From the NCBI GenBank assembly GCA_963805645.1, contig CAWDVA010000007.1, forward strand, positions 62,001 through 126,000: a DNA stretch of 64,000 nucleotides, given 5' to 3'. The position numbers and the translations under genes are program-made. Of the stretch, positions 43,109 through 51,583 are shown piece by piece; position 1 is the first letter of the stretch; each line of letters begins with the position of its first letter. The notes under the pieces were generated by a model, which had not been told where the DNA came from, did no database searches, and saw nothing but the letters and a program-made list of their open reading frames with translations. Source of the stretch: CAVXEH01 sp963805645. GTDB taxonomy: Bacteria; Chloroflexota; Limnocylindria; QHBO01.

Positions 43109-44320
43109 TCAGGCTGCATCGCCGGTGAACAGGTAGGTGCGCATGGTTCCGAGTCCCTTGACATCCACCTCGCGCGGTTCGAACGGGTCCTGGCTGGACA
43201 GGCGCCCCCAGGTGCTCGCCGCGACCTGGATCCGCCCCGCCACCCCGGACGATTCCATCCGGGAGGCCGTGTTCACGGTGTCACCCCACAGGTCGAACAG
43301 GATTCGCCGACGGCCGATGACGCCGCCGACCGTGGACCCGCTGGCGAGGCCGATCCGAACCTGGAGAGGCACCTCGTGCTCCGCACGCCACGCGGCCACC
43401 GCGGTCAGCATCCGTCGCGCCATGGTCAGCGCCGCATCGGCGTGCCGCGCCATCGGCTCGGGAGCTCCCGCCACCGCCATGTAGGCATCGCCGATGGTCT
43501 TGATCTTCTCGAGCCCGCACTCGGCCACCAGCGCGTCGAACCGCGTGAAGAGATCGTCGAGGAGGCCCACCACCCGCGCCGGCTCGGTCTGGTTCGCCCA
43601 GGGCGTGAATCCCGCGATGTCGCTGAAGAGCACCGTCGTCTCGGGGTAGGCCTCCGCGATGCGCTCCTCTCCGTGCTTGAGACGCCGGGCGATGGACACC
43701 GGGATGGCGTTGGTCAGCAGCTCCTCCGAGCGTGCCTCGGCCGCACGGCGGCGGACATCGGTGTAGTAGAAGAGCGCAAAGGTGATGCCCAGCGGCAGGC
43801 CGATGTTCTGGACGAAGCTGAAGAGCTGGACGGCGTACGGCGGCGGCTGAATGAGGGCCGTCACGATGGGGTCGACGCCCGCGGACAGCAGCAGCGCTGC
43901 GACGAACACGAAGAACCACGGCACGGCTGCGCGCGGCCCGAGCGCCAGGATCGCGTACACCGGGGTGAGGAAGACCCAGACGATCCCGGCCCCGGACGTC
44001 AGCCCGCCGATCACCACGTTCATCAGCATGGTGAACATCAGGCCGCCGACCAGGAGCAGGACGACGTAGCGCCGGAACCGCCGTGTTCGGGCCAGGAGGA
44101 CCAGGTTTCCGACGCTCCACAGCGAGAGAACGGGCGCCAGGAGGTCGGCGATCGGATGCCAGCGAGCGAGGGCCGGAGCGCCCAGCGGAGCGACGATCGT
44201 CAGGTACCCGGCGACCACGCCCATCCGCTTGCGGAGGCGCACGTCGTCGTCGTCATCGGGCTCGTCACCGATGGCGAGAAGAATGCGCACGAAGGCTCGC
44301 GGCGCGTGCACGGGCGGCAT
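43109..44320 (-). CDS. Membrane-bound class III adenylate cyclase
   Basis: A 403-residue protein. Six hydrophobic helices in the first 185 residues are followed by a short linker and the catalytic domain: VLFSDIAGFTPWANQ (metal Asp), KIKTIGDAYMAVAG (adenine-specific Lys and second metal Asp), VRIGLASGSTVGGVIG, and LFDLWGDTVNTASRMES (adenine Asp, transition-state Asn and Arg). All residues needed for cAMP formation are present, unlike the cyclase-like domain at 39992. A Crp-type regulator and a single cNMP-binding protein elsewhere in the window are possible receivers. Confidence 0.92.
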   Translation of the reverse strand: MPPVHAPRAFVRILLAIGDEPDDDDDVRLRKRMGVVAGYLTIVAPLGAPALARWHPIADLLAPVLSLWSVGNLVLLARTRRFRRYVVLLLVGGLMFTMLMNVVIGGLTSGAGIVWVFLTPVYAILALGPRAAVPWFFVFVAALLLSAGVDPIVTALIQPPPYAVQLFSFVQNIGLPLGITFALFYYTDVRRRAAEARSEELLTNAIPVSIARRLKHGEERIAEAYPETTVLFSDIAGFTPWANQTEPARVVGLLDDLFTRFDALVAECGLEKIKTIGDAYMAVAGAPEPMARHADAALTMARRMLTAVAAWRAEHEVPLQVRIGLASGSTVGGVIGRRRILFDLWGDTVNTASRMESSGVAGRIQVAASTWGRLSSQDPFEPREVDVKGLGTMRTYLFTGDAA

Positions 44321-44445
44321 GGTACGGCAGCGCTGATGTCACGTGAGGCCGCGCATCGCCTGCGGGAAGCCAGGTGCCGGAGTTGGCAGGCCACACCGTC
44401 ACGGCGTGATCCGGCTTACGGTGCCGCGCGGCGCGCGCGTTCAGG

Positions 44446-44820
44446 ATGGTCGACATGACCACCATCAAGCGACGCGCTGTCGGCGCCCTGCGCGCCGCTC
44501 CCTCTCCGCTCGTGTCGCTGGGGGCAGCCGTCACGGCAGCCATCGTCTGGCTGGCACTGGCGTTCACCACGGGCCTGACCTACCACCTGATGCCCGCTGG
44601 TCCCCCGCTGGCGGCGGGTGTGGCGCTCCGCTGGGCGCGCGGCTCCGTCGGCGGGTGCCACCACCTCCGCCACGTCGCAATCGCCATCGGCGTCAGCCTG
44701 GCAGCCGCAGGCGCGCTCGCCGCAACCGGCCGGCCGCTGGACGCGCCGTGGCTGACCGTCCTGGCAGCCGACGCGGGCGGCATCGTCGCTGTCGGGATGC
44801 TGAACAAGCCGCGGGAGTGA
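44446..44820 (+). CDS. Small membrane protein
   Basis: A 124-residue ORF (ATG 44446, or 44455) with three hydrophobic segments (LVSLGAAVTAAIVWLALAFT, HVAIAIGVSLAAAGALAATG, LTVLAADAGGIVAVGML). The GGCHHLRH loop could bind metal. Family not recognised. It is divergent from the adenylate cyclase gene. Confidence 0.55.
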   Translation: MVDMTTIKRRAVGALRAAPSPLVSLGAAVTAAIVWLALAFTTGLTYHLMPAGPPLAAGVALRWARGSVGGCHHLRHVAIAIGVSLAAAGALAATGRPLDAPWLTVLAADAGGIVAVGMLNKPRE

Positions 44821-44885
44821 GCGATCAGCGGTCCAGACCCACGCGCTACCGATGCTTGATGCGCATCAGGCGAGCATCTGCTGGG

Positions 44886-45716
44886 TCATGACGGCGACCC
44901 GAGTTCGTTCACTGCGGTGCCGAGCCGAACCATGGGCCCGTGCCCGAAGATGACCGGCATCTCGATCCCCGCCTGCCTGAACACGTCGCGCGGAATACCG
45001 ATGTCGGCCAGGTACACCCGCCCAGCGAGCGTGCGCGCAGGTTCGTGCAGCAAGCCGGTCTTGGGCAATGCCAGCGTGAGCGTCGCATCGGCGGCAATCG
45101 CCGCGCCGGGCCGCGAACCGGTCGTAGCGTCGACGCCGGACGGCAGGTCGAGGCTGAGAACCGGGCCCTCACCGTCGCTCGCGGTGTCGATGAGCGGTTG
45201 GTAGGCAGCAGCCGGCGCGCCCAGCAGCGTGTAGCCGATGAGCGCGTCGACCACGAGATCGCTCCGTCGCACCAGGTCGGCAACCTCGTCGTAGGTGCGG
45301 TCGTGCCCGGCCACCGCCACACCGACGCCGGAGGCGACCGCCAGGTCCAGCTGCTGACAGGGCGCCGGGCGGAGGCGGAGCGCCGGTCGAGCAAGGATGA
45401 CCTCGACATCGACACCCCAGGAGGCCAGGTGTCGCGCAGCCGCCAGCCCACCGCCCGCGTTGTTCCCAGTACCCGCCAGAACCACCACCCGGCCTGCCCG
45501 AGCGGTGGCTTGTCGCGGCCTGTCGATGGTCATGAAGGCGAGGGTTGCCATGCTGCGACCGGCGTTCTCCATCATCTGCAGCAGCGACAGGTTGAATGCG
45601 TCGGTCGCGATCCTGTCGACCGCAGCCATCGTCTCCATGGTGACGCTGGGTGTTGGCGCGCTGGGGGGCGGCAGGTCGGGAAGGCGCCAGGCTCGATTCG
45701 GGTACTCGGCGGTCAT
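44886..45716 (-). CDS. nnrE: NAD(P)H-hydrate epimerase domain protein (YjeF N-terminal)
   Basis: A 276-residue YjeF_N protein that would epimerise damaged NAD(P)HX. Landmarks are METMAAVDRIATDAFNLSLL, the substrate loop VLAGTGNNAGGGLAAARHLA, DLVVDALIGYTLLGAP, and SLDLPSGVDATTGSRPGAAI. The C-terminal dehydratase (NnrD) domain is absent, so it is epimerase-only. ATG 45716 is chosen because the region before it is composition-poor and holds no family residues. Confidence 0.85.
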   Translation of the reverse strand: MTAEYPNRAWRLPDLPPPSAPTPSVTMETMAAVDRIATDAFNLSLLQMMENAGRSMATLAFMTIDRPRQATARAGRVVVLAGTGNNAGGGLAAARHLASWGVDVEVILARPALRLRPAPCQQLDLAVASGVGVAVAGHDRTYDEVADLVRRSDLVVDALIGYTLLGAPAAAYQPLIDTASDGEGPVLSLDLPSGVDATTGSRPGAAIAADATLTLALPKTGLLHEPARTLAGRVYLADIGIPRDVFRQAGIEMPVIFGHGPMVRLGTAVNELGSPS

Positions 45717-45847
45717 GCTGCAAGCCTGAGGTGCATGCGGCTGCAACGCTGTAAGGGCGCCCACAGTCGCGCGGTGACGTGCGTGCGTGCCTTCAACCTG
45801 TGAGCGGGCTGACAGCCACATACCGATCTGAGGCAGATGCTCGTCAC

Positions 45848-46117
45848 ATGCAGATTCTTCGTCACCTCTTGCCCCGCACCGAGGCATGCGACCACGTCCC
45901 CAACGGGATACCACCGGCCCAGGCGACGCAGTGCCAGGAATGCGGGTCCCGTTTCAACCTGCGGCTGTGCGCGACCTGCGGCCACGTCGGCTGCTGCGAG
46001 TCCCAGGCGGGCCACGCCCGTGCCCACGCGCTGACCGCGAACCACCCGGTCATCTATTCGATGCCGGCGGGGAGTGGCTTCACCTGGTGCTACGCGGAGA
46101 ATCGCTACGTCGGCTGA
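45848..46117 (+). CDS. Zinc-finger UBP-type protein
   Basis: An 89-residue protein dominated by a zf-UBP domain: ACDHVPNG, QCQECGSRFNLRLCATCGHV, GCCESQAGHARAHALTANHP. The Cys/His spacing can hold two or three zinc ions. Bacterial stand-alone zf-UBP proteins are of unknown function. A GTG at 45779 would add 23 residues. It converges with the Crp/Fnr gene 20 bp away. Confidence 0.85.
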   Translation: MQILRHLLPRTEACDHVPNGIPPAQATQCQECGSRFNLRLCATCGHVGCCESQAGHARAHALTANHPVIYSMPAGSGFTWCYAENRYVG

Positions 46118-46137
46118 GGGCGGTCGCACCAGCTCGC

Positions 46138-46896
46138 TCACTCTCCGCTGAGCGCGCGCAACGCGTTAGGGTCACGGACCTCCACGCGCTGCTGGTGCAT
46201 CTCCAGCACCCCGCGCTCGCGGAGCGAGGAGATGGTCAGCGCCAGCGTCTCGCGCGACGTGCCGATCATGTCCGCCAGCTCCTGCTGCGTCAGCCGCGCG
46301 TCGATGGCGACGCCGCCCTCGACCTCCTGCCCGAACCGATCGAGCAGCTCGAGGAGCTTGCTGGCCAGGCGCTCCTCCACGGATCGGAAGGCCAGGATCT
46401 CGCGCTCGCGCTCGGAGGCGGCGAGACGCTCGGACAGGTAGCGGACGATGTTGATTCCGACATCCGGGTAGCGCGACATCAGGCGCTGCAGCTCATCGGG
46501 CGTGAAGCTGCAGATCAGCGCATCCTCGATCGCCTCGGCGTAGATCTCGTTGAGCTGCTGGCCGAGCCACGACATCCGGCCCACGATGCGGCCCTTGTCG
46601 AGGATGTCGAGCGTCAGCTGCCTGCCGTCGGGGGTGATCCGATACAGCCGCACCCGGCCACGCTTGATGATGTACAGCCGCTCATCGTCGTCATCCGGTG
46701 AGGTCACCAGCCCGCCGACCCGGCAGGTCGACATCGGCAGGCTGCGGCTGAGCTCCCGAAGCTGGTCCTGGGAGAGGCCGTCGAAGAGGTCGACCTCGCG
46801 CAGCAGGCCGGCCTTGAGCTCGGGATCGCTGAGGGCCGTGCGCGGCGGCAGGGGCTCGTGCTCCATGGAGCCGCGATCGCGCAGACGCTTGAACAT
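46138..46896 (-). CDS. Crp/Fnr-family transcriptional regulator
   Basis: A 252-residue regulator from ATG 46896 (preceded by GGAGCGGGG; an ATG at 46932 has no ribosome-binding site). The N-terminal cNMP-binding roll (LFDGLSQDQLRELSRSLP, RLYIIKRGRVRLYRITPDG) is degenerate in the phosphate cassette (GRIVGRMSWLG). The C-terminal winged helix is LTQQELADMIGTSRETLALT with SRET in the recognition helix. There are no N-terminal Fnr cysteines. Arg-Glu of SRET is the pair that reads TGTGA, and such a site lies 59 bp upstream. Confidence 0.9.
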   Translation of the reverse strand: MFKRLRDRGSMEHEPLPPRTALSDPELKAGLLREVDLFDGLSQDQLRELSRSLPMSTCRVGGLVTSPDDDDERLYIIKRGRVRLYRITPDGRQLTLDILDKGRIVGRMSWLGQQLNEIYAEAIEDALICSFTPDELQRLMSRYPDVGINIVRYLSERLAASEREREILAFRSVEERLASKLLELLDRFGQEVEGGVAIDARLTQQELADMIGTSRETLALTISSLRERGVLEMHQQRVEVRDPNALRALSGE

Positions 46897-46954
46897 CCCC
46901 GCTCCAGTGATGGTGCTGATGGCGCGCATCATCGGTCATCGCCAGCCACTGCGG

Positions 46955-46970
46955 TGTGAGCCGGCTCACT
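46955..46970. promoter_or_regulatory. Near-consensus CRP-type operator
   Basis: TGTGAGCCGGCTCACT matches the TGTGA-N6-TCACA consensus in 9 of 10 arm positions and contains a perfect 14-bp palindrome (46956-46969). It lies between the crp-like gene (start 46896) and the divergent membrane gene (start 47032), so it could serve autoregulation and control of the neighbour. Confidence 0.6.
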
Positions 46971-47031
46971 GCGGCATCGCCCGAGCGACCCGACGATGGT
47001 GCCCTACCTCACACCAAGGAGCAGCACTTCC

Positions 47032-47541
47032 ATGAGCAACGTCATCGCACAAAGCCAGCCTCGGATCGAGGGCTGGGTCAGGCACGGGATCATCGGCGGC
47101 ATCGGCGCGGGCATCGTGTTCGCGATGTTCGAGATGATCATGGCTGCCATCCTCAACGGGGCGGATGCCTTCTTCACCCCGCTGCGGATGATCGCCGGCA
47201 TCGCCCTCGGTCAGCAGGCCCTGCAGCCGAGCTACAGCCTCCTGACGGTGATCATCGTCGGCCTCGCAATTCACATGATGATGTCGGCCATCTTTGGCTT
47301 CGTGTTCGCCGGCATCCTCCGCTACGTCCCCTCCCTCACCGGATCCTCGACGACGGTGCTCGTCTCCACCAGCATCCTCGGCATCGGCCTGTGGCTGGCC
47401 AACTTCTACGTCATCGCCAACATCGGTGGCTGGGTCTGGTTCCCGGACAAGTCGAACGCGATCGTGCAGTTCTTCGCCCACACCTTCTTCTTCGGCGCCG
47501 TGCTCGGGCTCTACCTCAACGCCGCGGCACGCCGCACCTAG
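47032..47541 (+). CDS. Hypothetical four-helix membrane protein
   Basis: A 169-residue protein (ATG 47032 after AAGGAG). Four long hydrophobic helices: HGIIGGIGAGIVFAMFEMIM, LLTVIIVGLAIHMMMSAIFG, VSTSILGIGLWLANFYVIAN, and FFAHTFFFGAVLGLYLNAAA. Family not recognised. It is divergent from the Crp-like regulator with the CRP-type palindrome between them, so it may be a direct target. Confidence 0.7.
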   Translation: MSNVIAQSQPRIEGWVRHGIIGGIGAGIVFAMFEMIMAAILNGADAFFTPLRMIAGIALGQQALQPSYSLLTVIIVGLAIHMMMSAIFGFVFAGILRYVPSLTGSSTTVLVSTSILGIGLWLANFYVIANIGGWVWFPDKSNAIVQFFAHTFFFGAVLGLYLNAAARRT

Positions 47542-47659
47542 AGCCGACCTGATCATTGGCCTCATCCATCGCCTGAACGCTTCCCGTGCCGCTGGCCGGC
47601 AGCGCTACCCTGACCCAAATCCACCCGAAGCCAGCATCACGGACGAGGCACGTGCGGAA

Positions 47660-49492
47660 ATGAGCCATCACCCGATCGGAGACCTGGCGCTCCTGTCGGA
47701 CTGCCATTCGGCCGCGCTCGTCGATCGAACCGGCTCCATCGATTGGTGGTGCCTGCCGAACTTCGCGAGCCCGTCCGTCTTCGCGCGCCTGCTCGACGAG
47801 CGTGCCGGACACTTCCGCATCGGCGTCTCCGGACAGCTGGGCATGGAGCGTCGCTATCTCGACGAAACGCTCGTGCTGCGCACCACGCTGCGCACTGCCG
47901 AAGGCACGCTGGAGCTGGACGATGCCCTCGCGATGGCGCCCGGCGTTCGCGAGCACGCGCTGGGACTCGGGTCGCCCCACGTCATCCTCCGGCTCGCGCG
48001 CTGCACGCGCGGTCGCATCGAACTGGAGGTGGAGTTCACCCCCCGCTTCGAGTACGGGTTGACGACGCCGCTGATGGAGACCGCGGACCAGGGCGTGGTT
48101 GCCACGGGGGGACCCACGACCCTCCGCCTTTCATCTTCCATCGACCTCCAGATACGTGAGTCGAGCGCAACGGCACGCACCACGCTGACCGAAGGCGACA
48201 CGGCGACATTCGCGGTCCATGGCGTGTCGACCTGGGAGCCGCTCCCTCCCCCCTGGAGGGCGGAAGAGGTCGGGCCGCGCATCGACGACACCGCCGAGGC
48301 CTGGCGCTCGTGGTCCGCCGCGCATCAGCGCTACACCGGTCCCCACCGGGACCTCGTGCACCTGAGCGGGAGGGTGCTCCAGGGCCTCACCTACCAACCC
48401 ACCGGCGCCATCGTGGCGGCGCCCACCACCTCGCTCCCCGAGAGCATCGGCGGCGAACGGAACTGGGATTACCGATACGCCTGGGTCCGGGACGCGAGCC
48501 TGACCTTGAACGCCCTCTGGATCGCGGCCTGTCCGGACGAGAGCGCGAGCTTCCTCAAGTACCTCACCACCGCCGCAAGCTCCATCTACGGCCGCCAGGA
48601 CATGCAGATCGTGTTCGGCATTCGCGGCCAGCGCGATCTCACCGAGCACACCCTCCCCTGGCTCTCGGGTTGGCGAGACAGCCGACCGGTTCGCGTCGGG
48701 AACGCCGCCTGGACCCAGTCGCAGCGCGATGTCTACGGCGAGCTTCTCGACGCGGTTCATGCCCTCGCAGGCAGTGTCGGGGTCCTCAGCGAGCGGGAAC
48801 GACGGTTCCTGCGGACGATCGCCGATCGCGCCGCGGAGGGTTGGCGCGACCCCGACCAGGGGATCTGGGAGGTGAGGGGCAGCCCGCGTCACTTCGTCCA
48901 CTCCAAGCTCATGAGCTGGGTGGCGGTGGATCGTGCCATCGGCCTTGCCGAGGAGATCGGTGCACAGGACGCGGTTGAGCACTGGGCCGGCGCGCGAGAC
49001 GAGATCCGCGCTGCGATCGAAGAGCAGGGCTGGAACGAGCAGGTGGGCTCATTCACCCAATCCTTCGGATCGACGGACCTCGATGCGTCCTGCCTCCTCA
49101 TCGCGACCGTCGGGTTTCTGCCGCCAGACGACCCGCGGATCCTCGCCACGATAGACGCCATCCGGCGTGACCTGACGGACGAGCGAGGACTGGTGATGCG
49201 CTATCGCGCCGACGACGGCCTGGCCGGCTCGGAGGGCTCGTTCCTCATCTGCACGTTCTGGCTGGCCGAGGCCGAGGCTCGTGCGGGGCGTGCCGATCTC
49301 GCCAGGTCCGCCTTCCAGCGGGCCGTGGAACACGCGAACGACCTGGGCCTGCTCAGCGAGGAGGTTGCGTCCGATACGGGCGAGCTCATCGGTAACTTCC
49401 CCCAGGCGTTCAGCCACGTGGGGCTGATCAACGCGGCATGGGCGCTGGCCGGCATCGACGGCGACGAGGCAGAAAGCCCGTTGGACACCTGA
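47660..49492 (+). CDS. Glycoside hydrolase family 15 protein (glucoamylase/trehalase-like)
   Basis: A 610-residue GH15 enzyme from ATG 47660. Its N-terminal beta-domain begins HPIGDLALLSDCHSAALVDR then TGSIDWWCLPNFASPSVFAR, typical of bacterial GH15. The catalytic (alpha/alpha)6 barrel has ERNWDYRYAWVRDASLTLNA and the C-terminal GSEGSFLICTFWLAEAEARA, where the general base Glu is expected. No signal peptide, so it should be cytoplasmic. Related enzymes act on trehalose or maltooligosaccharides. No trehalose-synthesis gene is nearby. Confidence 0.9.
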   Translation: MSHHPIGDLALLSDCHSAALVDRTGSIDWWCLPNFASPSVFARLLDERAGHFRIGVSGQLGMERRYLDETLVLRTTLRTAEGTLELDDALAMAPGVREHALGLGSPHVILRLARCTRGRIELEVEFTPRFEYGLTTPLMETADQGVVATGGPTTLRLSSSIDLQIRESSATARTTLTEGDTATFAVHGVSTWEPLPPPWRAEEVGPRIDDTAEAWRSWSAAHQRYTGPHRDLVHLSGRVLQGLTYQPTGAIVAAPTTSLPESIGGERNWDYRYAWVRDASLTLNALWIAACPDESASFLKYLTTAASSIYGRQDMQIVFGIRGQRDLTEHTLPWLSGWRDSRPVRVGNAAWTQSQRDVYGELLDAVHALAGSVGVLSERERRFLRTIADRAAEGWRDPDQGIWEVRGSPRHFVHSKLMSWVAVDRAIGLAEEIGAQDAVEHWAGARDEIRAAIEEQGWNEQVGSFTQSFGSTDLDASCLLIATVGFLPPDDPRILATIDAIRRDLTDERGLVMRYRADDGLAGSEGSFLICTFWLAEAEARAGRADLARSAFQRAVEHANDLGLLSEEVASDTGELIGNFPQAFSHVGLINAAWALAGIDGDEAESPLDT

Positions 49493-49538
49493 CGGCCGCC
49501 GATCCCTGAGCCGCCGGGTCGGGGGGACCTCCTCGAGG

Positions 49539-50189
49539 TCAGACGCGTCGGGCGACTACCACCTCGGAGGCGACCGCCCAGGCCGTCACCACCTCGCGCT
49601 TCGCGACGGCCCAGTCCTCGCCTCGCAGCAGGTCGAGCAGTTGGATCGGCCGGCAGCCGCCGACCAGCGTTGGGCGCCGGCGCCAGATCCGCGTCCACGT
49701 GTCTGATACGAACCGGGAGAGTCGCCCAGTGCCTTGGGTGATGCTCACCAGACACAGCAGGCCGCCCGGTGCCAGAACGCGGCGGGCCTCCGCCAGCCAG
49801 TGCTGTGCTTCGTCGCCGGTCATGAGATCGAGGACATAGGTCGCGACAAACCGGTCACCCGCCCCGTCGCCGACCGGCAGCGGGGGCTCCCCATTGGTCT
49901 GCTGCGCGGTCGCGCGACCGGCCCACGGCTGCAGCCGCGCGGTGGCGAGATCGACCATCCGCCTGCTCAGGTCGAAGCCCCGGTAGCTCGCCGCCGGCGG
50001 CAGGCGGCCACGGAGCAGCTTCTCGGCGAATCGCCCGGTGCCGCAGCCCAGCTCGACGACGGCATCGGCGCGTCCCCAGTCGCCGTGCTCGAGCAGCCGC
50101 TCAGTGGCCGGATCCTCGTAGAAGGCTTGCGTGTCCTGGCCGCGGCCGATGCGGTCGTAGTAGCGTCGGATGGCTTGCCGGTTGGTCAT
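49539..50189 (-). CDS. Class I SAM-dependent methyltransferase
   Basis: A 216-residue methyltransferase. Motif I is AVVELGCGTGRFAEKLL, followed by YRGFDLSRRMVDLATARLQP, motif IV FVATYVLDLMTGDEAQHWLA, and EARRVLAPGGLLCLVSI. Related proteins often modify lipids or quinones, but the substrate is unknown. It is the only intact gene between the GH15 gene and the decayed GNAT gene. Confidence 0.85.
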   Translation of the reverse strand: MTNRQAIRRYYDRIGRGQDTQAFYEDPATERLLEHGDWGRADAVVELGCGTGRFAEKLLRGRLPPAASYRGFDLSRRMVDLATARLQPWAGRATAQQTNGEPPLPVGDGAGDRFVATYVLDLMTGDEAQHWLAEARRVLAPGGLLCLVSITQGTGRLSRFVSDTWTRIWRRRPTLVGGCRPIQLLDLLRGEDWAVAKREVVTAWAVASEVVVARRV

Positions 50190-50302
50190 GCGGTGAGGGT
50201 CCCACGAGCCGCAAGCGGGGGCCCTTCCAGCGCAGTGCCCGTGGACGGCCCTTGACCTGCTAGACGGGCCAGATCAGTCGAAACGTCCGCAGATGGGCGC
50301 GG

Positions 50303-50614
50303 TCAGCCGGGATCCCGCGACTGTTCCACGTAACCGATGTACCGCACCGCCATCCGGAATCCCAAGCGCTCGTAGATCGGCCGTCCCATCGAGCTCGCCT
50401 GCAGGGCAGCCACGTCGCAGCCGGCGGCCGCGCCATCGGCCAGCACTCGTGCGGTTATGGCGGATCTGGTTGAAGAAGCGCATGGGAACGTGGCCCAGGA
50501 GGGTCACGATGCCGCGATCGCGGACGACGAGGCCATTGGGGTAAGGGCGACCGATGCGGCCAGGTAGTCGATCCAGTTGCCGTGCTCGAGGCCGGCGAGC
50601 GCGGAGGAATCCAC
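50303..50614 (-). pseudogene. Decayed GNAT-family acetyltransferase
   Basis: Read on the minus strand, GNAT pieces appear in two frames: VDSSALAGLEHGNWIDYLAA, then after a frame change YPNGLVVRDRGIVTLLGHVP followed by MRFFNQI, then back to the first frame with ARVLADGAAAGCDVAALQAS and SMGRPIYERLGFRMAVRYIG before the stop. An in-frame TGA and a missing middle (the acetyl-CoA loop region) show it is a relic. Confidence 0.65.
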
Positions 50615-50940
50615 GCCGACACGCTAGCGCCGGCTCGCGCGGCAAACAAGTGGCGTGACCTCGCCCATGCCCTTCCGCCCGCAGGGACGAGCCGTATGGC
50701 CGTGGAATGCATCAGGCCGCAATGAGATATTGGCCTCTGAGATGCTGTTCATCCGGACCCCACTGCCGATCACCCGCACCATCACTCGGCGCACCGTGTT
50801 CAAGGCTCGAGCCACCGTCAACGGCGCACCCCTGGAGGTTCCCGACAGCCATTGAGCTGCCGGTCCTGCCAGCCGGCATTCTCGTCATCCTCGCCGTCGG
50901 CCACGGCTTCAACGCCCCCGGACTCTAGGAGAACCACGTC
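50615..50940. other. Intergenic region before the FmdE gene
   Basis: About 325 bp. Short frames are present, one ending in a hydrophobic stretch (ELPVLPAGILVILAVGHGF) just before the FmdE gene, but with no convincing start. It should hold the promoter of the FmdE-TauE-TDT cluster. Nothing else is supported. Confidence 0.4.
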
Positions 50941-51561
50941 ATGAGCGTCATCACGACCGACGACGACACCACCATCCTGACCGATGCCCTGGCCTTCCAT
51001 GGCCACAAGTGCTGGGCCAGCACCGCCGGCGTGCGCCTCGGCCTGGCAGCGCTGCGCGAGCTGGGCGTCAGCCGCGCAGGCGCCAAGGAGCTGCATGCCA
51101 TCATCGAGATCGGCGATTACCACGGCGGAATGTGCTTCGGCGACGGGATCCAGTTCACGACCGGCTGCACATTCGGGAAGGGCAACATCGAGAAGAGCCG
51201 CGAGGGCAAGTTCGCGGTGACCCTCATTGACAAGGCGGCCGGCCGCGCAGTGCGCGTCGCCTATCGGCCGACCCTCCAGCCCCAGATCAAGGCCACGCCG
51301 TTCATGCGGAAGCGCGCCGCGGGTGTCCCGGCCTCGCAGATCCCCGACGAGGAGCAGACGGAGGTCGTGCACCTGGTCTGGGATGCCTCGGCCGAGGCAA
51401 TCATGAGCGTCGGGGCCGTGGAGGCGCGTGCCTGGAGCGAGCCGGACGAGGTCGTGCGTTTCGCGGTCTGCCCGCGATGCGACGAGCTTGTCGCGGAGCC
51501 GTACCTTCGGGTGGTCGAAGGGACTGCGGTCTGCGCCGCCTGCTCCGGCTACCCACGCTGA
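50941..51561 (+). CDS. FmdE-domain protein with C-terminal zinc ribbon
   Basis: A 206-residue protein. The FmdE domain starts LAFHGHKCWASTAGVRLGLA and continues IIEIGDYHGGMCFGDGIQFT and TGCTFGKGNIEK, with conserved Cys/His that bind metal in this family. The C-terminus is a zinc ribbon, VCPRCDELVAEPYL and CAACSGY. AGGAG lies upstream. FmdE is named after formylmethanofuran dehydrogenase, but stand-alone proteins occur widely in non-methanogens with no settled function. It is followed by TauE/SafE and TDT transporter genes on the same strand. Confidence 0.88.
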   Translation: MSVITTDDDTTILTDALAFHGHKCWASTAGVRLGLAALRELGVSRAGAKELHAIIEIGDYHGGMCFGDGIQFTTGCTFGKGNIEKSREGKFAVTLIDKAAGRAVRVAYRPTLQPQIKATPFMRKRAAGVPASQIPDEEQTEVVHLVWDASAEAIMSVGAVEARAWSEPDEVVRFAVCPRCDELVAEPYLRVVEGTAVCAACSGYPR

Positions 51562-51583
51562 GCCGAACCGGCGGATTGCTGCC

